Shown here one piece after another: positions 22,861 through 35,600 of a stretch of 64,000 bases of DNA; within the stretch, counting starts at the first letter, position 1, and each line of letters begins with the position of its first letter. Below the pieces are notes generated by a model. It did no database searches and was not told the DNA's origin. It saw only the letters and a list, made by a program, of their open reading frames with translations. A program made the position numbers and the translations under genes. The stretch lies in NCBI GenBank assembly GCA_025602915.1, contig JAHLJZ010000004.1, positions 558,001-622,000 on the forward strand, read 5' to 3'. This DNA comes from Paraphysoderma sedebokerense (Eukaryota > Blastocladiomycota > Physodermatomycetes > Physodermatales > Physodermataceae).

Positions 22861-25800
22861 ATGGAAACCATGATGGATGACTACACTTCATACAAAATTC
22901 CCGCTTCTGTGCTGGGATTTTGCATTCTGCTATCATATCCAACGCTATTATTATGTCTGGTTTTCCTCAGTTTTGGTGCATTCGCCTCGTACCTGTATTT
23001 TGCTCCTGACCAGATTGACCTGTTTGGCGACCGCAATGCTTCGGGAATAACAGCAAAATGGGAAGACTTAAGCGATACGAAAAAATCAGGTGGCGATATA
23101 GAAGAAGATGTATGTTAATTGCACTCATCTGTCTCCAGGAAGTTCTAACAGTTTATTAGGTCGCACCAGCGAATGATGTTATTTCATTCCCGGAACCACT
23201 GCAGAAGAATGTACAATCTTTAGTCGACTACATTATAAGAGATTTCATAGATTTCTGGCATCAACCCCTTAACACTACTTCGTCCAACGAGTTCACTCAG
23301 AACCTCACACACTCCCTCCTATCAGTTGCATCTAAGTTCGCCACGAAACTCAAGCGCCATGATGGTCATGTTATTAATTCTTCAATATTGCTAGCTTACG
23401 GACTCTCAAATTCAGTTATTATTCATATTCGGGAATATAAAACATTTGAATCGTCAATATCTCGCCAACTTCGCCGCTATATTATCGAGAATCCTTCGTC
23501 TGAACTATCCTCCTATTTTGACCAAAAGCAACGAAGTAAGCGATTGCGAAAGTTAGCATCATTCGTTTCCGGAAGCCTTCTCCCTGCGAAAGATAAAGAT
23601 AGTAAAGTAGTTACCAGTTTAGTCACCGATATCCTGGTCTCTTGTGTTTTGGAACCTGTGTTAGGACTATTGAGTAACCCGGATTTTATAAATCGCTTAT
23701 TGGTTGAGACATTAGCTGAAGATACCGTAAAATCGGCAGAAACGACAGAGCTAGATGTGTCCTCGTTCTCAATCGCAGGTAAGTTCCTGATACTGTTTCT
23801 CTGAAACATTCTGCGCACTAACCGGGCTTAAAGTCTATGCAATTCGGGACTTTTCCAAGCAGAGTGCGAAAAAAGAATTTTCCTGCTTCATCGTCAATGG
23901 CGATGAAAGGTTTGAATTTCCACTGTCATCGCCGAATAAGCGCAGCGAGACAACAGACTTCGCTGAAGTTAAATGGGAGCGACCGAGATTTTTGACTTTG
24001 TAAGTTGAAATGTATCGTTTTAATGCGGTCTACTTTTCTAACAGGGTTTTCTACTAAGATCTCCATCTAGTTCGGTCGAAGTAGCTATCGAGTTATTCCG
24101 GCGCGGGCAAGAGACTTCAGAAACACCTCTTCGCATAGGTGAAGTAAGAATTCCGATTGATGAATCTACGAAGGGTTGGGTTGACATCCAATTGGCGAAC
24201 GAAAAGTATCGAATACTACTGGAGGTTCGCTTATTTAGTCGATCAAACGACATAAAAATTGGAACGCAGCCGGAGATACAACAGATAGTGGAATTGGAGG
24301 GACAACAAATGGAGACAACGGTGCCTCTTACGCCATCTTCCTCCAACGTCTCAAAAAGCGAAGATGACTCATCAATCCCAGACCTTTTCGAAGACATTAT
24401 GACTGATCATCATCTGTATTCTTCATTGGAACGTTATCTTGAGAGCAATAATCACCCAAATTATCTCAGCCCTTTGACCGCAATTCTTAGTTATGAAAGA
24501 ATCGCTGAAGTGTATTCTGCCAATGCCAATTCTTCTCAGCTTTCGGATAATAAAGCGTCCCTTCAACGTGATGCATTCCAAATCTGCAACGAATTTTTAT
24601 CGTCGGCAAATCCGAGTTTGAAATTTCCGGAAATCCTGTTCAATGAAATTAATGAAAAGATTGTTTGTATCGGTGATGGTAAAAATGCACAGGATGTATT
24701 TCACGTAGCAAAAGTTTGGATGAAAGGCCAGATTGAAACAATCCTGGATATTTGGTGGGCGCAGTACGAATCTGCCAAAAAGATCGATGATCGTAGCCTA
24801 CATGCCGTAGCTGTGGACTGGGAGGAAGGAACGATTTCACCCACGCGATTGGACGCAGAGACGCTTGGACAGTCAACGTTTTCGCTCGATGATGCCGATT
24901 CGACTGCGACAGACGAAATTCAAAATACGGAGACTCTATCGGAATATACGTCGAAACGAAACTCCACCGATGACATAGCACTCGATATAAGCTTAATATC
25001 GTCCTCCATCGTCAAGCTCCGAAACCAAATAGACGAACTCTCGCAGGAACTAGCCAGTTTGCCTGATACCGATTCACAAAAACGAAGCGATATAATTGGA
25101 ACTCAAACTGAATTACAATATCAAATCCAAAAACTCGAAGAATTGGCCTCACAAATGATTGATGGATCAGCTTCGAATACCGAACTGAAAGAATCTTCCC
25201 GCAGATTTGGGTTAGAAGATTTGGACTTGGACATTGATATCACTTCCTCAGATGACGTGTTTATAATACAAGTAATGTCGAGGAATTCCAAGTCTGGTGG
25301 CTGGATTCTCACAAAGTCGCACTCAGATTTTAAAGAAATCCACTCTAATTTATGTAAACTATTCCCTAAAGTGTCGAAAGTACCCTTCCCGAAACCACTA
25401 CGAAGTTCTGAATTGAAATTGTGGCTATCCCTACTGTTATCTGACTCCGAGATTCGAAAGAGCAATGATTTAGTTGCATTTTTAGATCCATCGATCGTTT
25501 CCTCTAATCTTGACAAGTCAAATACGATCAGTTTACCAAATCTGAAGGTGGCGCAGACTATGAAGGGTGTAATGAAGTCAGCCGGCGGAATGTTCAAGGA
25601 TGGCATCAAAGAATTAGGCGGGGTATTGAGTACTTCAACCTCTTCAGGCAGCATCAGTACAACTTATAAGCGGGTTGAAGGTGACAAGCCAGAACATGGG
25701 TTGGCGGATGACAGAGATGTTATTGAAAGCATCGATAAAGCCGAGAACAATGACGTCGAAGAAAAGTCATCTTCTCGTTGCAGCTCTGATCATCCGATTG

Positions 25801-26483
25801 AACTTAATGGCCAGCAATCAACAAAAGCATCGTCTAATATCTCTTTTGACGAACATGTAACTTCAGTCTCAAACTCAAATATTGGTTCCGATCAATCTCC
25901 TGCTAAATCGGATAGCGTACCAATGAAGAGCAGAAGAAAAGTTGAGCAGGATATCACGCAAACAGAAATTGATCTCCTCATCGAGAGTATATTTGCTATT
26001 ATCGCCGAAATATTTTCTCTTGCCCCATCGCCATCCGTTGCTTCTTCCTCCGTCGGTACCCAAACAGCTCCCAACTGGTTGCGGCGAAAACTATTGGCAT
26101 TAACAAAAGATCTTCTAAAACCATCTCTCAGCACCATGATCCAAGATTTATATAAACAGCATCTGCCGTCGTTATCTAATTCTAGCACTTACGCCTCCTT
26201 GATCAATGCCTTGAATGAATCATTATGGCCTGGTGGCGCTCGTTTCGGTACTATTCCTCCACCTAAAGCGTTGTCCGTTGCCGAACAGCGGAAGTTAAGG
26301 GAAGAAGCAGCGCGAAAATTAAAAAAACTTGTTCCTGACGGTGTTAGGACTCTCCTTGGCAAATCAAACACAGAGAAAAGTTTGACGTCTTTGTTCGAAA
26401 TGTGCCAGGTACAAGAATTGAATGAAGGACTGATATTAAGCGCACTTGAAGGTTTGATAAAGGTAGTCTTGGCTGGCGACTAA
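22861..26483 (+). CDS. Membrane-anchored sorting nexin with PXA, RGS, PX and PX-C domains (Mdm1/SNX25 type)
   Basis: Exons: 22861-23109, 23160-23778, 23834-23999 and 24059-26483, giving 1152 aa. An N-terminal hydrophobic hairpin spans about residues 15-50. A PXA domain spans about 95-270 (DYIIRDFIDFWHQPL; LLAYGLSNSVIIHIREY). A region at about 295-405 looks C2-like (VEVAIELFRRG ... IGEVRIPIDES). An RGS-like helical domain starts LFEDIMTDHHLYSSLERYLE near 453. A coiled coil spans about 655-715. PX is at about 740-830 (SDFKEIHSNLCKLFPKVSK; FPKPLRSSELKLWL), and the PX-associated C-terminal domain runs from about 980 to the end. Family members tether ER to endolysosomes or lipid droplets. The C2-like insert between PXA and RGS is not part of the usual layout. 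The exon 4 acceptor could also be 12 nt downstream. Confidence 0.85.
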
Positions 26484-27317
26484 CGATCACTTGGTCCCAC
26501 TGGGGCGGGGTGTAGTTGGCTTGTCATGAATGTATGAGGGATAATAAAATTTATATTAATCCTCATAAAAGCGACTTCAGTCCTACTGGTCAAAAATATG
26601 GTCATATGACGACATTGACAGGTATTTTACTTATTACATATTGTCAATATTCAATGGAGGTTCAATATGCCAGACAGATAAAGTCTTCATGGCCCGAATG
26701 AAATATCTAAAATTGTTCTACCTGTTCGATTTTTTTCAGCATGATAGCAGGAGCACCGCAAGAAGCATGCAAATAATCATTCCAATTGAGGATAACAGAA
26801 ATTTCAGATGATTGGGGGAAAGAATAAGGGAAGAATGAATGTTCTTCCGATATGATGGAGCGGCTGCTTCCATAGTATAGTAATATTTTAGCGATACAAA
26901 TTTTCACAGTCAATCCATTTTAGCTTTCCCCGGTTTCTTTCTTCCGTGTTGAGATATGAAAAGAAAAATGGTTTTAACTGTCGCTTTCAGAGACCGAATC
27001 ACACAAAACTTGCTAAATGTGACGCATTTATCGTTTAATTTACTTCCGTTCAAGTGTGGAAAGAAATTCAAGATGCGCTTGATTTTTCCGCTGGGTGTCT
27101 ATTTGTGATTGTTGCATTAAACTTGGATCAGCCTTGGATCTACAGTGCGCGTCAAAATTTAAATAGCAAGCTTATTTTGGAACAAGCAACATCTGTTTAG
27201 TGCATGTGCGCATGAAATTTATTGCTCCCCAAAATACATAAATACCAATACTGGCCGATAATTTAATCAAGTAATCAACTCTCATCCTTCAACAAATCAG
27301 AAATCAAGTGATTAAAC
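26484..27317. other. Intergenic region with the promoter of the secreted-protein gene
   Basis: About 830 bp between two plus-strand genes. It holds the 3' flank of the sorting nexin and the upstream region of the secreted protein. Open frames at 26,516-26,701 (plus) and 26,707-26,913 (minus) have no domain features and are not called. AT-rich; no RNA gene or repeat seen. Confidence 0.55.
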
Positions 27318-28358
27318 ATGAAATCGAATAACGCCACTCTTTCTCTCTTTCTTTGTTGGGTTTTCATGGTTTCCATGATAAATGCAGCACCCCAACAAAA
27401 TGGGAACACCGCGGCTTTATCTGCTGGATGTAACAGTGCACTCACAAGTTCTGTTCAGACGGTGATCACCTCCTGCGTGAACGAACTTGTAAAATTGCAG
27501 GGAAACACAACTACAGTACCAACACGTCCAGAAGATGTATGTACCTGATTTTATAATTCACTCGTCAATTTTTCTTTCATTGAACAGTGAGCTAACATAT
27601 TATTTCCGCTAAATCTAGCAACTTAAACTATTTTTCTCTGGCACTAAAACCTTGTGTGGGGCAAAATGTTTTGACACCGCAACTAAAGCAGCTCAGAATG
27701 TAGAAAGCAAATGCTCCAAGCCTAATTCAACCGACGAAAACGTCATGTGGTTTTTTAAACATGCGCTCTTCGGGGGGAAAGTATTTTGCCAGAAAGATGG
27801 CAATGATCTATGCGTCAATAAGGCGGTTGAGCGGGCTAGAGGGTTAAATGTACTGACTGATGTGTTACCGTTGGTGATGCCTCTGATAGCTTCTATCAAC
27901 GTCGACACGTTACGTGCTATTCCTCAAAGTAACAATCATCAATTGTTCAACATCGCAGCTACATACATGGAAAATGCGCTGACTAGATTGCCCAAAGAGT
28001 AAGGATCTACGTTTATTAATTTATTTCTAAACTGTCCTTCCCACAATTCACTCGTAACGACCCATGCTAACGTCAATCTTCTTCTTCCGCTTATAGTGTT
28101 GTATGCGGGTCTTGTCAGCAAACTATGGCGATGGAGACTTACAGCTATTTCAAGGATGTCTACCATCCTCATGTTGTCGTTAAATTAAAACAACCTGATC
28201 CTACTGCTACCGTTGATCGTATGCTTCAAAAGGGTATGGAGAAATGTTTTGCTTCTGATCCACCACCAGCTCCAGCTCCAGCTCCAGCTCCAGCTCCAGC
28301 TCCAGCTCCAGCTCCCAAATCCAAACCTGCCCCAGCCAAAGGAGGAAAACAAAAGTAG
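27318..28358 (+). CDS. Secreted Cys-containing protein with a C-terminal (Ala-Pro) repeat
   Basis: Exons: 27318-27536, 27619-27998 and 28097-28358, giving 286 aa. A signal peptide (MKSNNATLSLFLCWVFMVSM...NAA) is followed by a Cys-containing helical region. Conserved-looking Cys occur in AGCNSAL, TSCVNEL, LCGAKCFD, KCSKP and a CGSCQQ motif in the last exon. It ends in a (Pro-Ala)8 tract and a basic tail (KSKPAPAKGGKQK). Six or more Cys and the signal peptide suggest a disulfide-bonded extracellular protein. The Ala-Pro and Lys tail may interact with the cell wall, which is inference. I do not recognise a family. The intron phases are consistent and all junctions are GT...AG. Confidence 0.75.
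28266..28313 (+). repeat. Coding hexanucleotide microsatellite (CCAGCT)8
   Basis: Eight exact CCAGCT units encode the (Pro-Ala)8 tract of the secreted protein. Exact hexamers, with no synonymous drift, suggest recent slippage and likely length variation between strains. Confidence 0.9.
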
Positions 28359-28904
28359 ACAGAATTTGAGTTCCATTTCTTGATTATAAAATAAATTTGT
28401 ATATTATTGAGTATATATCTCTGTCAATATTGTTATGTTGTGGGTAAATAAAATTATCGCTACTATGTTGGAGATTGATTTTGTGCTGAAAATACTAGTA
28501 ACGTTGTATATTTAGTACGTCACATGATATTGCACTTGCAGTCCAAGGTAATCAAACAGACATAACCTAAGAACCATGTTTACATATGCATTTGACTGGA
28601 TTTCCTTATTTTCTTAGATACCTTATGAAATATTGATCGAGTGTTCGGAAGAGGTAATTTCAATATTCGCGTAATTAAAACCGATTGACCATCCAGTCAC
28701 TTTCAGAATCATTAAGCGACCACGATCTAATTGTGTCTTAACTGGGCAATCCCTAATATTCTGCGCGCAGTTCTGAATCTGAAAGCGCTGCCAATCGCAG
28801 ACAATTGTCAATCATTGACGCGATCGGATATCGCTAGCGATAATGCAGTAGCGTAGCGATTCTATTCTACGATTTGGGTATATGATTTGTACAATCTACA
28901 TATT
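28359..28904. other. Convergent intergenic region
   Basis: About 545 bp between the stop of the secreted protein (plus) and the stop of phytase A (minus). It holds both 3' ends; AATAAA-like sequences occur around 28,385-28,395. Nothing else seen. Confidence 0.55.
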
Positions 28905-31900
28905 TTACAATTTCAGATCGACCTTTCCCTTCGTTGCGCTTTTTACAATTTCTCGTATAGTCGCCCAGGATATCACTTTAAAACTGGCGTACTCTTGAGC
29001 TTTTAACACCCTTCCATTCATGTCCAGGCCATTCTCAAACTCGTCAACCGTTTTGTTTTTGAAGTCAACATCTTTGATATTTTGACCAGAATTCACATCG
29101 TCATGCACCACAAAAATCCCTTCCTTGAAGCGGCCGATACTAGCACTGGTAGTGACCAAAGAATCCGTTCTAGTAACTTCATCCAAATACTGTCCAGTTG
29201 CAGGGTCGATAACTCCACCTACGCGGATCGAAGCGAGAAATTTCCAAGGATAATTGCGATCATAAATGTTGTAAGTATTTGAGCCTTGAGATGAAGCAAC
29301 TATAAAGCCCGATGTTTTAGAAACTCTTGAATTATTCCGTTTTATCGGTATGTAAAGCGAGATTCCTTCGACATCACGAGTAAGATGGCCACTAGAATGG
29401 ACATGACTTGTTGCATCAATAAGGGACGGTAGTGCCTTGGAACCAAGCGGAAGAGCGGAAGAAAGCGCTATAGTATCGGTTGGATTGGCACCGTACGACC
29501 AAATCTGATAAAACACTAAGCATTAGAACGGTTCGGAAATATAGAGAAATGGATATCATTTACCCCAACAGATTCTTCACCGATGAATAAGATTTCATTT
29601 TCTGAATCTGCAACGCAGTTTTCTAACTGACTACCCATACCAACGGTAAAGTTTCTGGCGGAATACAGTGTTGAAACAAATCCTTGTCCTGATTTTTGGA
29701 TTGTTAATCGAAATTGGAAGATTCGGCCTTTCTTTGTCGTAATAAAAACGTATTTGTTGGAGGATGAGAGAGGGGAGTAAATACATGATCCGTAGATTTC
29801 TAATATGCTATCGTCAAATTCATGAACTTGGAGAGGAGCTAAAATTGGGATGTATGATGATGTATTTGCTAACGAAGGATTCCTCGAGTTTGTTTCGATT
29901 GCCGAGGGGATGATTTGCCTGGATTCACTATCAGCACAGTAACTGAAAAAATAAATGACTATTCTTAAAAACTCACCAAACACCAATGCCATTGGTTTTA
30001 CCCCTAATTCCACCAATAGCGACGTCCACCTTTTCATTCGTTCCTTCGATGACGATGTCGTAAATCACGTCTACCGAATTTACGCCACTACCATTCCCAA
30101 CAGGTTGAAACCATAGCTCTTTCCCCTCGACATCCCAAACGTGAATGCCCCCGTCCAATTTTGATTTAGTCGTTCCAAGAATTACCGAATAATTCGGATC
30201 GGTAGGATGGACATAAACTTCGGGATCATCGTTGTCTATAGCGGAATTTTTAGACAGCTCAGAAGGGATAAGAGAAACGTTCGAAGGTACGGATATGTGG
30301 GAGCAGCTATCGCCATAGAAGGGCGAATTGCATTTACACTGTATCCGCGTGAAGTTAGACTAATTATTTTCTATGCTAAGAACGGAAAATAGGAACCTTA
30401 TTCGCCCCAACGCAATGCCCTCGGCCTTCTGCTTCTCCACATTTATCAACTGCATTGCAGTTGAACTTATCACATTCTTTTCCACCAAAACCAGAGAAGC
30501 AACTACACTTCCCTCGAATACAATAGCCATTCCATGAACAAAAATCGTCGTCATCTTCTGGATCATCCTCACATACGTATGGGCCAACATTTCGATGTTC
30601 AAGGGAATAGGGAGACATGACAGTATTTCGGAGTGAAGAAAATACAAGTTCGGTAGTTAATGCAGACAGAATGTATCGCAAATCGTACAACTTGTAATCC
30701 CGTGTTTTCAACTCCTTATTTTTGGCAACAAGAGCGAAGATACCGGACGAGAAGGATGAAACCGGTTTAGGAAGGGACAGGATTTGTAATGAGTCAATCT
30801 TGCCCGAAACGCCTGGTAAATTAATAACAGATAAAAATTTCCAGTCCCCAGTCTCAATATCTCGATATATTGCGACAAAATTGCCGTGATTACTGTCGAC
30901 ATTTAGAATTGTAAAGAGGGACTGTGTCTTAGTTTCACGAATCTGCACAAATGACCGCAAGCTATGACCAATTTTGTTCGTTCCAAATATTTTAGAGTGA
31001 GTAAGCGGTGGCGATGTGAGAGATAGGGTGGACGTTGAGAATATATTTCGAACAACGGCATCGGACGTAGGAGATGGGAAACTGAAAAAGTAAAAATGAC
31101 CTAAATCGGTCGAGACGTAAAATGAATTTGAAAGATCCGGATCCACGCTGCATGCTTTGGCTGATTCGTAAGGACTTTGCAAGGGAAATCGAAATGATCG
31201 GAACTATTTGGAAGTAGACTTAGTGCATCAGAATCACCATGAAAAACGTAAGGAGTTGAATTTAAACCTTGACAAATTCGATATGTTCATTGCGTTTATC
31301 ACGGTTCTGTCTGACAATGAATATATGCACCATCCCTCCTTTCATGAACTCAAGGAGGAATCTTTCACCATGGCGATCTACTCCTCCGCACACAGCGCTG
31401 ACATCCCCATCAGCTAATTTGGGACTGCCCGGTGACACCGCGGTGAACCCCTTTGAGGAAGCATCAAACACATGAAACCGGTTCTGTTGGTTTGAATGAG
31501 CCAGTAATATTGTCGAGTTTCCCTGTCCGAATGAGACGGATGCAATATACTTTGTCCTCCCTAGTCGCACGTTCCCAACCTCTTGATTTCCCAGTACATC
31601 AAACAAGCTGACACCTCCAGTGACTTCTCCATTCGTTGTAGCAACTAACAATTTCTCATCATCTAAGATTAATTCCATTCCATAACCTGCAGGTTTCGAA
31701 AATTCGATGACTTGATGTGAATTTGGACGGGGCAGCCGTATTATCGACTGAACGGCACCAATGATTGATTCGAGAGACTGGGGGTTGTGAGTTTCAGGAA
31801 ATCGTCTCAACGATAAAACTATGATTAGAATGACCAGAAATGAAAATATAGCGGGAAACGTCCATTTTATCACTGATTTCCTCCGCCGTACTGATTTAAA

Positions 31901-32020
31901 AGAGGGCTGAATTGGCGTATCATCATTTCGGTTGGGATTATCTTGTAACGGAATGTACACAGAGTCCGAATCCAGATGCTCCTTCCACTTTCTTATTTTC
32001 AACTTTAGCGATGTCATCAA
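28905..32020 (-). CDS. Type II membrane beta-propeller phytase A, propeller-EGF-propeller (full length)
   Basis: Exons: 32020-31268, 31203-30397, 30338-29977, 29918-29564 and 29504-28905, giving 958 aa. A short cytosolic tail with RRRK is followed by one transmembrane helix (about 51-71), so the rest is extracellular. A first, divergent propeller-like part is followed by an EGF-like segment (CSWNGYCIRGKCSCFSGFGG ... CVGANKCKCNSPFYGDSC), then a complete 3-phytase domain. Phytase motifs: DNDDPEVYVHPTDP, GGIHVWDVEGKE, FITTKKGRIFQF, ENCVADSENEILFIGEES, LTRDVEGISLY and VASSQGSNTYNIYDR. Known enzymes of this fold are calcium-dependent and remove phosphates from inositol phosphates. Most catalytic acids and Lys are present, but the NxVDxR motif reads NSVDVIY. 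The gene crosses the left edge of the repeat, so only this copy has the true C-terminus. Confidence 0.88.
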
Positions 32021-32615
32021 TTAAATTAAAAGCAGATATTGGGTATGCGATGCTGTCTGGCGTGAGGGGCTGTGGGTGACAGTGGAAATCTTTGGATGCG
32101 GAAACAGGTACTGAATGCGGTTGTAACCGAGTCCCAAATTTTGAAAGCTGTTTCAGGTACTATAAAATTTGAGGTTTTGAGAAATAAAGTTTGCTGGTAA
32201 TGGTTACTGCGGTCGCTAGGTGCATCCAAGTCTCGTGAATGAGTGCTAAATTTTAATAGAAAAGCGGCTGAATAAATTTAACGACAATCGCTTGATTGTG
32301 ACGACATTTAATTGAATCAAGGCGACTCTGGGCTTGAAACTTCTGGTTGCCTCTGTTAGAACAGCTCCTTTTTTCAGCCGAGGAAGTTTTTGATCCGGGA
32401 AATGTGCTTGAATTGAACAATAAAGTTGTCTCAAGCCTCTGGATTGTTACACCGAAATTTCGGCCCCTCAAAGCACTGCCACTGTGCATCATGTTGGCTT
32501 TTTCTGGAAATAACTGATGTCATTTCCATGCAGCGATATTTTTAAGATTTTGATATATATATTTAGATGTACTTCATAAAAGTCATCAAAACGTCTTATG
32601 GCAGGAGGTTCAATG
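32021..32615. other. Intergenic region between phytase A start and phytase B stop
   Basis: 595 bp containing the promoter of phytase A and the 3' flank of phytase B (both minus). Small open frames on minus have no family features. Nothing else seen. The copy-2 equivalent is 48,519-49,113. Confidence 0.55.
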
Positions 32616-35600
32616 TTACCAACTTTGTAATACGACTCTATTATTCGTGGCATTCTTCACTGCTTCCACAATTGACCGCCAAGAGACAACTTTAAAACTA
32701 TTATACTCTTTAGCTTTTATCACCTCCCCATTATTGTCTACAGCATTTTCAAATGTTTCTGCTGTTTTTGGTTCAAGTTCCACGTCTTTAATGTTTTGCC
32801 CAGTATTACAATCATCATGCAATACCAACGCGCCTTCCTTGTACTTGCCGATTTGACCGGCAAATGCAGCTAATGAATCAGTTGCAGTGACTTCATCTAT
32901 GTATTCACCACTTGTCGTATTGATAAATCCTCCTATTCGTATACTCGCTAAAAATTCCCAAGGATGAACTCGATTGTAAATGTTGATGCTATTTGATCCT
33001 TGGGCTGAAACGATAATGTAACCTAAACGATTGTTATTGGGTGAACTATACATAGCTAAACCTTCCACATCACGGGTAAGGTGGCCGCTTGGTTTTATAT
33101 GTACGGTTGTATCAATCAGAGTTGGAAGGTACTTGGATCGAACAGGTAACGGAGACAAAGTCATTACTGTCGACGGGTCACCCGAGTTCGCCCCATATGC
33201 CCAAACCTACCAATCAAAGATGTTTGTCAAACCAGTCGCCGCAAAGAATAGAGGGAAGAAATTGTCCGGGTATATGTACGCACCCCAACAGATTCTTCTC
33301 CAACGTAGAGAATTTCGTTAACAGAATCTGCTACGCAATTTTCTAATTGACTTTTCAAGCCAATGGTAAAATTCCGGGACTGGTTTAATTCAGGTCTCAG
33401 AATATCATTTTCCTTCCTTATGCGCAACTCAAATTGAAACAATTCCCCCTTTTTAGTTGTAACAATAATGTACTTTTTGGACGAAGAATGGGGGGAGTAT
33501 ATGCAAGAACCGTATATACTAATTGACTTGTCATCGAAATCAATGGGTGAGGCTATCGGTGTAATGATAGGGGCGTAAGAAGATACTGAGCTATTCTTCG
33601 GGAGTGCAGAATTTTGAATGATCGCATTGGGGTGGATTTGCCTATGAATTTTGAAGTTTGCTTTTAATTCAGATATTCAAGTGCGGTAACACTCATCGTC
33701 CTAACTCACCAAACACCTATAGCATTCATATGACCGCGAACTCCTGCTACCACAACGTCAATAGTTTCATTACTGTCTTGAATTGGTACACCATACAAAA
33801 CGTCAACCGAGTTAACACCATTACCGACTCCGCCACTTTCAAACCATATCTCTTCTCCATCTGCATTCCAAATATGAATACCGTTACCACCATCCCTTGC
33901 TTTAGTTGATCCAATGAAAACGGAATAATTTGGGTCACTGGGATGACGGTATACTGCTGCATCATCGTTATCGTTTGCAGAGAAATTTGATAGAAACGAG
34001 GGAACGAGGGCATCGTCGGCTGGTACTAGAATATGTGAACATGATTCACCGGTATAGGGGGGAGTACATCTACACTGAGATATATGGATAATAAATCATC
34101 AATATAGCTTATAACTAAACCAGACATGGTGAAAACAATTTTGAAGTCAACTTACTATATTAGGCCCGACGCATTCGCCTTTTCCATCATTACCGCGACA
34201 ATTCGACATTGCTTTACATTCATAATTCTGACAAGTATCACCATAAAACCCCCCAAAACAATGACAAACACTATCTTTACAATATCCATTCCGTGAACAA
34301 TTTTTCACCTCGTTCGTTTCAGATTGACAATTATACGGATTCAATATATCAGTTCCGGTATTCTCAAAATTGGGCGGGAACGACGGTGCCGAAAGAGTCG
34401 TCAAATTTAAAGAGATCGAGAACGGAAGTATGTGGTTTAAATCGTACAGCCTTATTTCTTGGATATGTCGTGTTTTGGTTTTCGTGACAATGGATAGTAC
34501 TCCACCACCAAACCGCGTCGTGTTTTGATGTGGAAAGAAGACATTTAACGTGTACGTTTTTCCTTTGAGCCCGGGTAAACTAACGCCGGTTAAATATTTC
34601 CAAGAATTTGTACTTCTATCGTGATAAATTGAAGCTAATTCTCCTTTTCCACCAATCTTGAAGAGCACAATGACGCTGCTAGTGGTTTGTTCTAATAACG
34701 CGATAAAACTGGGTATACTTTTGCCTTTAACTGAGCTGCTGTGGACTTTGCTATGAGAAGATAATGTAGTAGAATCAAGTAATGTGGAGGTAGAAAATAT
34801 GCGTGTGATAATTGGGTCTGCAGTTGGTAGTGGAATCGACAATTTATAAAAATGACCATGATGAGTCGTTATGATGAAGGACATGGCCGCCGTAGAATCG
34901 AGTTTACAATCGGTAATTGAATCTGCGACATGATATAACGTTATGTTGGGTGTAGCATACTAATCAACGATATTGAAAAAAAACCGATCAAAGTGTCAGA
35001 CATTTGTACCATTTCTTCCCAAAATGATCTACCCAAAAATAAAATCATTACCTTTACAAACTCAAACGTCGTTCCATTTTCGCTCCCACTAACTTTCTTT
35101 ACTGTTCTAACAATATAAATACTCAATCTCCCATCCTTCATAAAATACCCTACCACATTTTCCCCATTCTTATCCCGTCCTCCACACAACGCTCCTGCAT
35201 CACCTTCATCCAATTTCGGCCGCTCATTCAAAACAGGCACTAACTCCCCACCCGTGACTTTAAACATATGCAATCGATGTTGTAAACTCGAATAAGCAAT
35301 CACCAAATCTACCGATTCAAATTTGTTGTCACCATTCAACACTGAAACTGATAACTGGGTGAACAGTTTCGTTCGACCGATTCGTTTTTTAGATACGTCG
35401 GTTACACTGTTCTTTTCATCCGATAAATCAATATCAATTAATTCTATTCCACCGGTTGACTGACTATCAGTGACCACCATTTTCAACTTTTTTCCATTCA
35501 ATTTCGAATCATGAATAAACTCGATCCCGTAACCGGCTTTACGTTCAAACGAGATCATTTGGGTATCCACCGGTTCGGGTAACTGATGATACGATTTCAA

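Noticed and set aside
24649-26371. Several minus-strand open frames of 60-177 codons
   Set aside because: All are antisense to the long coding exon of the sorting nexin, which has clear domains in its own frame.
28266-28313. Short regular repeats as a possible CRISPR-like array
   Set aside because: The units are contiguous coding hexamers without spacers.
28185-28376. Minus-strand open frame with a Trp-Ser repeat
   Set aside because: It is the antisense of the (CCAGCT)8 tract of the secreted protein.
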